From the NCBI RefSeq assembly GCF_041380365.1, contig NZ_CP159981.1, forward strand, positions 682,001 to 746,000: a stretch of DNA of 64,000 nucleotides, in the 5' to 3' direction. This document shows positions 1 to 9,800 of the stretch, one piece after another. This DNA comes from Buchananella sp. 14KM1171 (lineage in GTDB: Bacteria > Actinomycetota > Actinomycetes > Actinomycetales > Actinomycetaceae). The notes under the pieces are model-generated. The model did not search any database. It saw nothing but the letters and a program-made list of their open reading frames with translations, and had not been told where the DNA came from. Each line of letters starts with the position of its first letter. Position 1 is the first letter of the stretch. The position numbers and the translations under genes are program-made.

Positions 1-399
1 CTCCGCCTGCTCCAGCAGCGTCTCCGGCAGGCCGTTTCCTGCGCGCACCGAGCTGAGCAGGTCGTCAACCACGTCCGGCCACAGGGAGCGCAGCTCCTCG
101 CGCCGCTTGCGTGCCCGCCCGCTGATCACGATGCCGGGCAGCAGGCTGGCCAGCGCCCCAAAGGCCACGCCGATGGGCAGGGCGGCGGTGAGGATCCACC
201 CGGCCAGCAGGCCGATCAGCCCGGCCAGCGCGCTCAGGGCCACCGCGTGCCCCAGCCGCACCTGCGGCAGCCCGGCCTGGATCATGACGTCTTGGACCTT
301 GCGCCCCAACGCCGAGGTGCTGGTGCGCTTGGGCTGCTCCGGCTCCACCACCCACCAGAAGATGAGCAGCAGGCCAACTCCGCCCAGCAGGCCGATCAC
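1..399 (-). CDS. TadB-like type II secretion F-family membrane protein (3' end outside window)
   Basis: The translation of this partial gene begins with a hydrophobic segment (IGLLGGVGLLLIFWWVV), then a basic cytoplasmic stretch, a second hydrophobic hairpin (ALSALAGLIGLLAGWIL), and a basic region leading into WPDVVDDLLSSVRAGNGLPE. That last segment is characteristic of TadB/GspF-family inner-membrane platform proteins of Tad pili. It follows the tadA ATPase; the GTG start used here overlaps the tadA stop by one base (TAGTG). An upstream in-frame TTG at 408 has a better-spaced AGGGGG and is an alternative start. Only 133 codons are visible, so completeness cannot be judged. Family assignment rests on the motif and the position behind tadA. 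Confidence 0.8.
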   Translation of the reverse strand, partial: MIGLLGGVGLLLIFWWVVEPEQPKRTSTSALGRKVQDVMIQAGLPQVRLGHAVALSALAGLIGLLAGWILTAALPIGVAFGALASLLPGIVISGRARKRREELRSLWPDVVDDLLSSVRAGNGLPETLLEQAE

Positions 400-1718
400 T
401 ACGCCCAAGCCTGCCCCCTGCGCTCGCGCCGGGAGACCACCGGGGATACCACGTTGATGGGGGCGGTGGCGTGTTCCCCGGACAGGTCGGGAGACTCGGC
501 ATCGGCCAGCAGGAAGGCCGGGTCTATGCCGGCGCGCTCGAACTTGTGCAGCGCCGGCGGGAAGCCGTTGCCGCGCACCAGCTCGCCGTCGCGGCGGATG
601 AATAGTTCTGCCGTCTCCACCACGCCGTTCTCGGTGCGGCCCGACACCCCCACGATCTCCCGCACCTCGCGCTTGCCGCTGGCGTTGAGGTCAAGGTGAA
701 CCACGATGTCGATCGCGCTGGCCACGGTGGGAACCACGAAGGCGGCTGAGACGTTCTCTCCCGCCAGGAGCGGCAGCGTGCACATCTTGGTGATGGCCTC
801 GCGGGCGCTGTTGGCGTGGATGGTGCAGGCGCCTGGTACGCCGGCGTTCAGGCCGATCAGCATGTCGAATGACTCCGCCTCGCGGACCTCTCCGATGATG
901 ATGCGGTCCGGGCGCATGCGCAGCGCCTCTTTCACCAGACGGCGCAGGTCCACCTCCCCGGCGCCCTCGTAGTTGGCCTGCCTAGATTGCAGGGCCACCA
1001 CGTCGCGGTTGGCCAGGGCCAGCTCGAAGACTTCCTCTACCGTGATGACGCGCGCCGAGGGCGGGATGGCACCGGCCAGGGCCCGCACCATCGTGGTCTT
1101 GCCGGCCTGGGTGGCCCCGGAGACCAGGATGTTGAGCCCGGCCACCACGCAGGCGTCCAGGAAGCGCGCGGCGGCGGGCGTGAGCGAGCCCAGCGGCACC
1201 AGGTCTGCGGTGCGACGCGCCTTGACCACGTACTTGCGGATGTTGATGGACCAGTGCTTCTGCGTGATCGGCGGGATGACCACGTGGAGGCGCTCGCCCC
1301 CGGCCAGGGTGGCGTCCACGAAGGGGTTGGAGAGGTCCAGGCGCCGCCCAGAGACCCGCAGCATCCGCTCCACCAGATCCCGCACGTCGGTATCGGTGAG
1401 CACCACATTGGTGAGCTCTGACCTGCCTCCGCGCGCGATGAACACTTTGGAGGGGCTGTTGAGCCAGACTTCCTCCACCTCAGGGTCGTCCAGGAATCGC
1501 TGCAGGGGCCCGAGCCCGGCGGTCCTGTCGATGAGGTGGCGGGCCATCGCCTCCATGTCTGCCAGCGGCGGGCGCACGCCTCGGTCCACCTCCTGGGTGT
1601 ATTGCTCCAGGATCTCGTCCACCAGGCGCTCCAGGGCGCGCGGCTCGTGTAGCGGGTCGATGCCGCGAGCGCGGATCTCCTCTCGCAGTCGCGTCTCCAG
1701 CACGGCAGTGGGCTCCAC
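399..1718 (-). CDS. tadA: TadA/CpaF-family secretion ATPase
   Basis: 439-residue hexameric ATPase that would power Tad (Flp) pilus assembly or related secretion at the cytoplasmic membrane. Visible motifs are the Walker A GATQAGKTT near residue 201, the Walker B-like RIIIGEVR near 272 and the His-box TIHANS near 299, with an N-terminal helical domain before them. The frame is open further upstream to 1844, but that part reads as random basic sequence. The GTG at 1718 is preceded by AGAGGGGG at usable spacing and gives the normal family N-terminus. It is followed by the overlapping tadB-like gene, so the two are one operon transcribed leftwards. The Walker A carries Q where GTGK is more usual; the catalytic Lys is present. 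Confidence 0.92.
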   Translation of the reverse strand: MEPTAVLETRLREEIRARGIDPLHEPRALERLVDEILEQYTQEVDRGVRPPLADMEAMARHLIDRTAGLGPLQRFLDDPEVEEVWLNSPSKVFIARGGRSELTNVVLTDTDVRDLVERMLRVSGRRLDLSNPFVDATLAGGERLHVVIPPITQKHWSINIRKYVVKARRTADLVPLGSLTPAAARFLDACVVAGLNILVSGATQAGKTTMVRALAGAIPPSARVITVEEVFELALANRDVVALQSRQANYEGAGEVDLRRLVKEALRMRPDRIIIGEVREAESFDMLIGLNAGVPGACTIHANSAREAITKMCTLPLLAGENVSAAFVVPTVASAIDIVVHLDLNASGKREVREIVGVSGRTENGVVETAELFIRRDGELVRGNGFPPALHKFERAGIDPAFLLADAESPDLSGEHATAPINVVSPVVSRRERRGQAWA

Positions 1719-1925
1719 CTGGCCCCCTCTCGATGTGCACGGACTCACAGCCAAAGAACAAGATAGTGCGCGCCTTGGTGCTTGGGAAACGCGTGCGCAC
1801 GTTTCTGTGGGAATCGCCGCCGCATTTCGGCCTGGCCGGCCCACTCACCGGTATTCGGGGCGCGTTTTCCTTGCCAAGATTGCCCTGTTTCGGCGCGTGT
1901 TCTGCGGCGCGGCTGCCGGGCCGTT

Positions 1926-1940
1926 TACGGTGGAGGGGTG
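1926..1940 (+). promoter_or_regulatory. Leaderless -10/start junction
   Basis: TACGGT lies exactly six bases before the GTG start at 1938. This matches the -10-N6-start spacing seen at other genes in this window and suggests a leaderless mRNA. The GGAGGG between the two is too close to the start to act as a normal ribosome binding site. Confidence 0.45.
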
Positions 1941-3104
1941 GATGCCCTGAAGCTGATGTCTGTGGCGGCGCGCGCCGTGGCGGCCGTGCCCGGTTTGGTT
2001 GTGCACGCGCTCGTGGAGCCTCAGTACTCCGACGAGGACGTTTCGTTCACCGGTATCGAGACGGACCGGGGCGACCTGACTGTCTATACCTCCTGGACCT
2101 CGGTGGGGGCGACGGACCTGGCCCGGCGCTGCAGCGAGGTGGATCTGTTTTCCTCGCTGCCCTCCACGGCCTTGCCGTATGCAGTGCCGTCTTTGCTGGG
2201 CACTCACACCGGCTACGACACGCTGACCGCCGTGTTTTCGCAGACCCCGGGCGAGACCGTGGAGGAGTTCGAGGCGGGCACGGTGGAGTGGGCTCGCAAG
2301 CTGGGCCGGGCCGTGGCGGCGATTCACGCGCTGGACCCGGCGTGGGTGGCTTCGAATGTGCCTAGCTATTCCTCCCTGCAGATGCGCGAGCGCCGCCTGG
2401 CCGAGCTCGACGCTGCGGCGCAGACCGGCCGGATCCCGTCGGTGCTGCTGGAGCGGTGGGAGAAGGCCCTGGAGAACGTTGCCCTGTGGCAGTTCAGCCC
2501 GTCCGTGGTGCATGGCGCGCTCAGCCCCGCCGCGTTCAGGCAGGTCGATTCGCGCATCGTGGCCCTGGACGAGTTTGGTGGTCTGCACATCGGTGACCCG
2601 GCTGAGGACGTGCGCCCGTTTACCGCCGGGGTGGCCGATTCGGTGGAGGACGCCTTCTTGGTGGCCTACGCCTCCGGGCTGCCCACCGGCCTGCCGTCGA
2701 ACCTGGCTGAGCGCGCGGGCCTGTTGAGCGAGTTGGAGCTGGCGCGCTGGCTGATGCAGGGCCTGCACTCCGGGGACGGCGACCTGATGGCAGAGGCTCA
2801 GGACATGCTGCAGGAGTTCGCCGACGAGGTCTCTCCCCCGCCTGCCGTAGCGCCTGCCCAGATGTCGTTCCTGGCTGACGAGGATTCTGCCGAGGGTGCT
2901 GCGCTGGATGGGGATTTTGTGGACGACGTTGCCGCCGGCCCCGCCGATGAGGAACCGACCTTTACCGGCATCATTTTCGGTAGGGACGACGCTGCCGCCG
3001 GCCCCGCCGAGGATTGGCAGGACGACGCCGACTGGGACGGGCAGGAGTGGGACGGCTCCGAGGAGTGGCCGGGCGGTTCCCGCCCGGACGGCGCGGCTTC
3101 CTGA
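1938..3104 (+). CDS. Phosphotransferase-like (APH/ABC1-fold) protein lacking the catalytic Asp
   Basis: 388-residue protein with the C-lobe layout of aminoglycoside/macrolide phosphotransferase-like kinases. A VHGALSPAAF segment near residue 191 corresponds to the HGDxxxxN catalytic loop, and LHIGDPAEDVRPF near 217 corresponds to the metal-binding GDPxxD. The catalytic Asp of the loop is Ala (HGA) and the loop Asn is also not conserved, so it may be a pseudokinase or ligand binder. Residues after about 290 are an acidic tail rich in DD/WDG with no recognisable fold. It converges on the adnAB operon. In other actinobacteria similar proteins sit beside these helicases, so a functional link is possible but unproven. 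Start chosen from the -10-N6-GTG spacing. Confidence 0.75.
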   Translation: MDALKLMSVAARAVAAVPGLVVHALVEPQYSDEDVSFTGIETDRGDLTVYTSWTSVGATDLARRCSEVDLFSSLPSTALPYAVPSLLGTHTGYDTLTAVFSQTPGETVEEFEAGTVEWARKLGRAVAAIHALDPAWVASNVPSYSSLQMRERRLAELDAAAQTGRIPSVLLERWEKALENVALWQFSPSVVHGALSPAAFRQVDSRIVALDEFGGLHIGDPAEDVRPFTAGVADSVEDAFLVAYASGLPTGLPSNLAERAGLLSELELARWLMQGLHSGDGDLMAEAQDMLQEFADEVSPPPAVAPAQMSFLADEDSAEGAALDGDFVDDVAAGPADEEPTFTGIIFGRDDAAAGPAEDWQDDADWDGQEWDGSEEWPGGSRPDGAAS

Positions 3105-3122
3105 CACGGGGCGGTCTCGTAT

Positions 3123-3172
3123 CACGTTGCCTGCCTCCGCCTCCTAACGTGCCGGTGTGTGCAGGCGACGTG
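3123..3172. terminator. Possible shared terminator hairpin
   Basis: CACGTTGCCTGC at 3123-3134 pairs with GCAGGCGACGTG at 3161-3172 (12 pairs, one G-U) between two convergent genes. The loop is long (26 nt) and no clear U-tract follows, so this is a weak call. Confidence 0.3.
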
Positions 3173-3201
3173 AGGGGTGATGACAGGGGCAGGCTTGGCT
3201 C

Positions 3202-6200
3202 CTACCGGGAGAGGCTTTCCTTGATCTGGCTGGCCAGGTGCTCGGTGGTGGCGCCCGGGGCGAGGTCCTGGAGCCGGATGCACTGCTGGGCCGAGACGTA
3301 CACGAAGATGGCCTCCACCTGCTGCGGGTCCAGGGAGTTGGTCGCCGCGTAGGCGTCGCGGTAGACGGCCAGCTGGTATGCCTTGCGCAGCCTGTCCTGC
3401 GGGTCCTTGGGCACCCGCCCGGTCTTCCAGTCGACCACCAGGTAGCGCTCCCCGTCCGGGGTGGTGTGCTTGAACACGGCGTCGATGCGGCCGACCAGCT
3501 GGACTGGCCCCACGGGAAGCTGGATTTCTTCTTCCACGCAGACCACCTGGTTTTCCTGCACGATCGGCTGTGCCATCGCCCACTCCAGCCAGGCGTCGAC
3601 TCGCTTCTGGGCGGCTTGGTCTAGCGCTGCGGGCGGTGGGGCGTCGTCCAGGTCCAACAGGTTTGCCTTTTTCAGTTCCTGCTCGATGAGCTGGTGGAAG
3701 GCGGTGCCAACGTTGGCCGCCGTGTGCGGTGGGCGCGGCAGGGGCCGGCGCAGTTGGCGCGCGAATGCCTGCGGGTCCTCCAAAAGGCTGGCCGTGGCGG
3801 TGGCGGCCAGGCGGGCGGGCAAGCGCACGGTGGTGCGCTCGCCCGCCCGGGCCTGCTCTAGGAGCACGGCCACGTCCTGGGCGCCTGGGCCCACGTGTGG
3901 ATCGTCGGCCAGCTCCCGCAGCACCTGGGCCGGGCGGGTACCGCGCTGCGCTTGGCGCACCGCCTGGGCCAGCAACTGGTTGGCCTCCAGTTCAGTGTCT
4001 ACGTACAGGTGATCCGGCCACAGCACCCGGCCGGCCAGGTCGTGAGGCAGTGCCTGGCCCAGCCAGAGCGGGTCGCCGGGCCCCAGCACCGGGGCGTCCG
4101 CCCCGCCCGCCCCGCTGTCCGGGGCCGGCGCGCCATCGGAGCCCGACCCGCCGCCAGAGTCCGCCCCGCTGTCCGGGGCCAGCGCGCCACCGGAGCCCTG
4201 CTCTGGGGTGGCGGGGACGGGCCGGCAGCGGGGAGCGAAACCGGCCGAGTCCTCCCACACAGCCACGCGGGCGATGCCCTGGCCCACCTCTGCACCGCTG
4301 CCCGAGTCGGTCGGAACGTCGATGTTTTGCAGCGTCTCCCCTTGCGCCTGCCGCTCCAGTTCGGTGGGGAGGATCCCAGCCAGGAACGGCGAGGGTTCGT
4401 AGCCCTTACCCTCCCCGGCGGCCGCGTAGCTGGTCAGGATGAGCAGGTGGCGCGCTCGGGTGAAGGCCACGTAGGCGATGCGGCGCTCCTCGGCCCACGC
4501 CTGGGTGATCTCCTCCTCGGTGTACTGGGCAAAGAGCTCTGCAGCGATGTCAGCGTCCATGCCCTGGCTGAGGGACAGCTTGGGCAGGTAGTCGCTGTCC
4601 GGCCGCAGGGGGTAGGGCAGGCAGTCGACCTGGCTGGTCCAGCGTCCCTTCTTGCACTGCAACTCGGCCTTGGGGAAGCGGTCGGCGGCCAGGCCGCAGA
4701 CGGCCACCACGTCCCACTCGAGCCCCTTGGAGGCGTGCATGGTCAGGATCTGCACCACGCCGGGCTGGGCCGGGGGCGCCTCGATCCTAAGGCCGGAGTC
4801 CGCCTGGTCCACCTGCTCCAACCAGGTGAGGAATCCACCCAGGCTGGTGCGCGGGGAGGCCACCGAGTAGTCGTGGGCCGTGGCGATGAAGGTGCGTTGG
4901 ATACCCCGGGCGCGCTCGCGGGCCTGCTGGGGGCGCGCCGCGATGTCCGTCTCCAGCCCCAGCACGCCGAAGGCGGCGCGCACCAGCTCCGGCAGGGCCA
5001 GGTGGGTCAGTTCCCGCAGCCTGGCTAGGCGCTCGCCCAGGTCAGCGACCACGGCCCTGGCATGGTCGCTGAGTCGGCCCAGAGCGGACTGCGCGCGGGC
5101 ACCAGCCCCACCGGCCGCGTCAGCCGCGCCGGCCGCGCCGGTCGCGCCCGGGGCGCGCACGTACTCGATGGCCTCCGCCAGGCTGACGGGTAGCGGCTCA
5201 CCGCCCTGGACCTCGGCCAGCGCCCGCCCGATCTGCTGCACGGCGTCCATGTCCTGGGCGCTGAGCCGGGCCGCGCTGAGCAGGCGCACCGCGGCCGGCC
5301 CGTGGAGCGGGTCCGCCACCAGCTGCAGGGCCGCCCGAACGTCGGCCACGTCCTGGGTGTTGATCAGCCCGTCCTCGCCCGCGATCTGGGCGGGGATGCC
5401 TAGCTTTTCCAGCTCGTCGCGGATGGGGCCCAGGGGCGCGCGGGCGCGGGAGAGCACCGCCATGGTGCGGTCCTTCTTCCAGTGCTTCGCGATGAGGCTC
5501 GCCACCAGCGCCGGCTCGTCGTCCTCGTGGCCGGCGCGGGCCACCAGCACCTCGCCTTGCTCCGCCGCAGGGCTGGGGGTGAGCTCTCTCAACCGCACGG
5601 CGGCAGCGGCGCTCGCCTTGACGCCCTGCTGACCAGAATCGTCACTCTGACCGGAGTTATTGGACTGGGCGGCGTCGTTGAGGGGTTGGGCCACCCGGTT
5701 GGCGGCGGCCAGGATGGACAGCCCGTTTCGCCAGGCGGTGGAGAGCGTGCGCACGCCGCGCGGGCGCCCGTCCTCCAAGGTGAGGTCGACGCCGAATTGG
5801 ACCACGAACTGTTCCAGGGTGCCGGTGGAGGCCCCGCGCCAGCCGTAGATGGCCTGGTTCGGGTCTCCCACTGCGGTCACTCCCCTGCCGGCAAAGAGCT
5901 GGGCGAAGGTGCGCACCTGGGTGGCGGAGGTGTCCTGGAACTCGTCCAACAGCACCAGGTCGTACCGGGAGCTGATCTGGGCGCGGGCGTGCTCCAGCTC
6001 GGTCACGATGCGCAGCGCGGCGGCGGAGAGCTGGGAGAAGCTGACCAACCCGGCCTTGGCCTTGGCTTGCCTGAACTGCTCCACGAGGTCCAGCAGAGCA
6101 TCGCGCCTGGCGATCAGCTGCCGCGCCTTCAAGATGTCCGCCACCTTGGTCTTCTTCTTTTCGCTGGAGACATCGAAGTCTTCCTCGAGGTCCGCTAGCC

Positions 6201-6867
6201 CCTGGCGCACCTCCTCCAGGCTCAGACCGTTGCTGTCGATCTCGTTGGAGAGCGCCACCACCGCCAGGGCCCTGCTACTCAGCGCGTTGGCGTCTATGTC
6301 CTCCGGCCAGTTGTTGACGATCTCGAAGGCGAGTTCGATCTCGGTGGCGTTGGCCACCAGCGTCGAGTCACCCGGGATGCCCAGGCTGAGGCCGAATTCC
6401 CGCACCACCCGCTGCGCGAAGGAGTCGTAAGTGGCCACGTCCACCGGGGCCATTTGTGGCTTGCCGGCGGGCGCGCCAGCCGCAGCGGCCTCAACGGTCG
6501 GGGCCAGCGTGTCGAGCGGAGCAGCGGCATCGGGGTCCAGCTTCGGCGTCAGTCCCAGCATCTCCTTGGCTTCCGCCGAGAGCAGGCCGCTTTGGACCAG
6601 CTGGCCTAGCCGGTTGGTCATGCGCTCGCGCAGCTCCCCGGCGGCCTTCCTGGTGAAGGTCAGGCCCAGCACCCGCTCGGGGCGCACCAGCCCGTTGGCG
6701 AGCAGGTAGAGCACCCGGAAGGCCATGGTCTCCGTCTTGCCAGAGCCGGCACCGGCCACCACCAGCAGGGGGCTGCCCATGGGGGCGGTGATGACGGCCT
6801 CCTGCTCCGGGGTGGGCGGGTGGGTGTCGATGGCTTGGGCGATCTGCGCCGGCGTGATAGTGCTCAT
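3202..6867 (-). CDS. adnB: AdnB-like UvrD/RecB helicase-nuclease subunit
   Basis: 1221-residue superfamily 1A helicase with a C-terminal RecB-type nuclease, the expected AdnB partner of the heterodimer that resects double-strand breaks in actinobacteria. Seen in order: Walker A GAGSGKT near residue 39, motif II LLDEFQDT at 306-313, motif III GDPNQAIYGWRG at 334-345, motif V MHASKGLEWD, motif VI VAFTRAR, then GTAFHQLIEQEL, GRIDAVF and VVDWKTG...Q..Y of a PD-(D/E)XK nuclease. A Gly/Ala/Ser/Asp-rich low-complexity linker (PDSGAG type) lies between helicase and nuclease parts. The ATG overlaps the stop of the upstream adnA by ATGA, so the earlier in-frame start at 6927 is rejected. Length is close to mycobacterial AdnB plus the linker. 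Confidence 0.9.
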   Translation of the reverse strand: MSTITPAQIAQAIDTHPPTPEQEAVITAPMGSPLLVVAGAGSGKTETMAFRVLYLLANGLVRPERVLGLTFTRKAAGELRERMTNRLGQLVQSGLLSAEAKEMLGLTPKLDPDAAAPLDTLAPTVEAAAAGAPAGKPQMAPVDVATYDSFAQRVVREFGLSLGIPGDSTLVANATEIELAFEIVNNWPEDIDANALSSRALAVVALSNEIDSNGLSLEEVRQGLADLEEDFDVSSEKKKTKVADILKARQLIARRDALLDLVEQFRQAKAKAGLVSFSQLSAAALRIVTELEHARAQISSRYDLVLLDEFQDTSATQVRTFAQLFAGRGVTAVGDPNQAIYGWRGASTGTLEQFVVQFGVDLTLEDGRPRGVRTLSTAWRNGLSILAAANRVAQPLNDAAQSNNSGQSDDSGQQGVKASAAAAVRLRELTPSPAAEQGEVLVARAGHEDDEPALVASLIAKHWKKDRTMAVLSRARAPLGPIRDELEKLGIPAQIAGEDGLINTQDVADVRAALQLVADPLHGPAAVRLLSAARLSAQDMDAVQQIGRALAEVQGGEPLPVSLAEAIEYVRAPGATGAAGAADAAGGAGARAQSALGRLSDHARAVVADLGERLARLRELTHLALPELVRAAFGVLGLETDIAARPQQARERARGIQRTFIATAHDYSVASPRTSLGGFLTWLEQVDQADSGLRIEAPPAQPGVVQILTMHASKGLEWDVVAVCGLAADRFPKAELQCKKGRWTSQVDCLPYPLRPDSDYLPKLSLSQGMDADIAAELFAQYTEEEITQAWAEERRIAYVAFTRARHLLILTSYAAAGEGKGYEPSPFLAGILPTELERQAQGETLQNIDVPTDSGSGAEVGQGIARVAVWEDSAGFAPRCRPVPATPEQGSGGALAPDSGADSGGGSGSDGAPAPDSGAGGADAPVLGPGDPLWLGQALPHDLAGRVLWPDHLYVDTELEANQLLAQAVRQAQRGTRPAQVLRELADDPHVGPGAQDVAVLLEQARAGERTTVRLPARLAATATASLLEDPQAFARQLRRPLPRPPHTAANVGTAFHQLIEQELKKANLLDLDDAPPPAALDQAAQKRVDAWLEWAMAQPIVQENQVVCVEEEIQLPVGPVQLVGRIDAVFKHTTPDGERYLVVDWKTGRVPKDPQDRLRKAYQLAVYRDAYAATNSLDPQQVEAIFVYVSAQQCIRLQDLAPGATTEHLASQIKESLSR

Positions 6868-9800
6868 CGCGTGCGCTTTCCCTTTCGTTGGGCCGGGCAG
6901 GAGGTCTGCACCGGGCAGGAGTTGCAATGCGTACCGGGCAGGGCCGCGAAGGACTGGCCGCGCTGCATCGCCTCCGCCTGGTCCAAGATGGCCTCCACCC
7001 AGGCGTGGTCCCCGCGCAACTCTGCTTGTTCCTGGACCAGCGGCTCGCCCCGGGTGACCTTCTTCAGGTTGACCAGGCGGCCGGTCTGGGCGCCTGCCAC
7101 GCCGCGCTCGCGCAGCTCGCCTCGCTCCAGCAGGTACTGGTAGATACCGAGCTGGGGGTGACCGGCCAGCAGCTTGCTCTGCCGCCTGCCGTTGTCTCCC
7201 ATCACCGTGTGATCGGTGTCCGGGCTACCGGTCTTGAAGTCCACGATCCTGGCCAGCTTCGAGCCGTCCGATTGGGCGACCAGCTCCAGGCGGTCGATCC
7301 GCCCGCTGATCACCCGGGTGGGCTCCTCCACGCTCAGCTTCACCTCGGTCTCGATTCCCTGGCAGGCGATCGCTTGGGTGTAGCTGGCCAGGGCTTGCAC
7401 CATGGCCCTGACCGTCTCGATGTACCTGCGCTCCTGCAGGGTGCCCTGTGCCTGGCTGGCGCACCAGCGCTCCAGCGCGTCGCTCAGCTCTGTGGCCTGC
7501 TCTGCCAACGGGTAGGCCTCGGCGAAGGCGTGCACCAGCGTGCCCAGCTCCATGCGCTCGGTGTCCAGCGACTGCCCGCCGAAGCGCTGCAGTGCCCACC
7601 GGGCGGGGCACTTGAGGGCGTAGTCGACGCCGGAGGGTGAGATGCGGGCCTTTTGCCCATCGGGCACCAGTTTCTCGCCCGGGGTGAGCGCCGCCAGGGC
7701 CCGCCACTGGGACGGGTCAGCCCCGGCCACCCCCACCTGGGCCAGCACCGCCAGCAGGCGCACGCGCGGGTCGGTGGGATCTGGCCGACGTCCCGCAGCG
7801 GCCTCGTCTAGCAGGAGCCTGCGCAGGGTGGCCACGTATGCGGGCAGCGTGGACTGACGGGGCAGCGCCGCCCAGACCTCACCGCTCCCCGGCGTGCCAC
7901 TATCCGGTGCCCCGCTCTCTCCCGGCTCGCGGCCCTCGGCCCCGCGCGGGTGGCCTGCACCAGCGGCCCCGCTCGCCTTACCCGCGACGTCGATCCCGCC
8001 CGGCTGGGCTGCGGCCTCCAGCGTGGCCTCCAGCAGCGGGAGGAACCGAGATTGGCCCACCTCGGGGTCTGAGAGCAGGAACAGGTGGCTGCCGGCCCGG
8101 CCGGCGGCGCTGATGAGCAGCCGGGCCTCGTCGGCCACGACCTCCTGCACCGCCACCAGCGGGTCGTCCACCCACTCCTCCCCCAGTCGCTGCGCGCGCG
8201 CCAGCGCCCGCACAACCCCGGCCCCCAGGAAGGAGTCTCGCAGCGTCGTGTTGGGCCAGCGGCCCTCGTCCAGGCCCGCGATCACCACGGTGTGCCACTG
8301 CCTCCCGGCCGCGCCGGCCGGGGTGAGCACCTCCACCACGGGCGGGCGCTGGGCGCTCGCCGCGATCGAGTCGCTGCGGACCACGCCCGCCTCCACTGAG
8401 GCCAGGAAGGCAGCAAAGCGGCCGCCCGGGTTGGCCTGCTCCCACAGGTCGGCCCGGCGGGCCAGCTCCACCACCGAGTCCAGGTTGCGTTCCAGCGCAG
8501 CCACGCTAAGGCGTTCGGGCACGTCCTTGCCCGCTGCGGCGATCACCTTCGCCTGCCAGGCACTGCCCTGGTCGGCGGCCTCCCACACCGCCCACAGCAG
8601 CTGCCCCGGCCGCGCGCCCGGGCCGGCCGCCGCGCGCGCGGCCCGCACGATGCGCCGGGCCCGCTCGATCCCGGACAGTCCGCCGCAGTCCGCCTGCTCT
8701 GCTTGCAAGAGCCGTGCCAGCCCCAGCGGCTGACGCTCCTGCGCCGCCAGCGCGGCCGCCACCGGGTCCGCCTCCGTTGCTCCCGCCGCCGGGCCCGTCC
8801 CCGCGCTCGCCGCAGCCAGAGCGGCACCACCCGGACCAACCTCGCCCGGACCAACCTCGCCCCGCCCGGCCGCCAACAGCCGGCGCAGCTGGCGCTCAGC
8901 CAGCCCGTCCAACCCCACCAGGGGGCCGCGCACCAGCCGCCAGGCCGCAGCTTCCTCCAGTTCCTGCCCGGAAACGGCCCACTGGCACACGTCCAGCATC
9001 GAGCGCACCACGGGGTTGTCGCTCAGCGGCAGGCGCTCGCGCGGCGGGGCCACCGGCACCCCCAGCGCGGCCAGCTCCTGGGAAAGCTCTTCTTCCTTGC
9101 CGCCGGAGCGCACCAGGACCGCCATCTGGTCCCACGCCACCCCGGCCCGCACGTGCTCGGAGCGCAGCAGGTCGGCCACCGCTGCGGCCTCGTCCACGCC
9201 GCGCGCCTCCACGGCCCTGACCTCTCCCCACGGGGAGTCGGAGCGGTGGGAGGCGGCGCGCCTGGTTATCTCCCCCAGCGGCGGCACCAGGGAGCTGAGC
9301 GCGCGCAACGCCAGGGCCACCGCTCCCCCGGCCCGGTGCCGGGTCGGGAGCACCGCCATCAGGGGGGCGCCGGGCGGGGCGTCGTCCCCCTGTCCCCTCC
9401 CATTCCGCGCGGCGCGCACCCGCTGCGCAAACCACAGCGGGTCGCCGCCTCGGAAGGTCTCCACCGCCGCGTCGGGGTCCCCCAGCAGCACCAGGCGCGC
9501 CCCGCCGGCCTCCAGCGCGTCCACCAGGTGGGTGGCGGCGACCGTGAGGTCCTGGGCGTCGTCCACCACCACCAGGTCCGGGGCCGGGCGCGTGGCGCTC
9601 ACGCCGTGGGCGGGGGCGTCCACCTCCCAGCGGGCGAGCAGGCGGGCGGCCTGCACGCACACGCGCAGGTGGTCGATCTCGATTACCCGCTCCGGCTCAG
9701 CGTCCAGGCGCTGCTGCGACTCGTATCCCGCCAGGATGCGCGCGCACGCCACCCAGGCGTCATCCCCGCGCGCCCGCCCCTGTTCCTCCAGCTGCGCCGC

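Noticed and set aside
1719..1844. Upstream extension of tadA to an ATG at 1844
   Set aside because: The added 42 residues lack TadA character, and the GTG at 1718 has an AGAGGGGG ribosome binding site.
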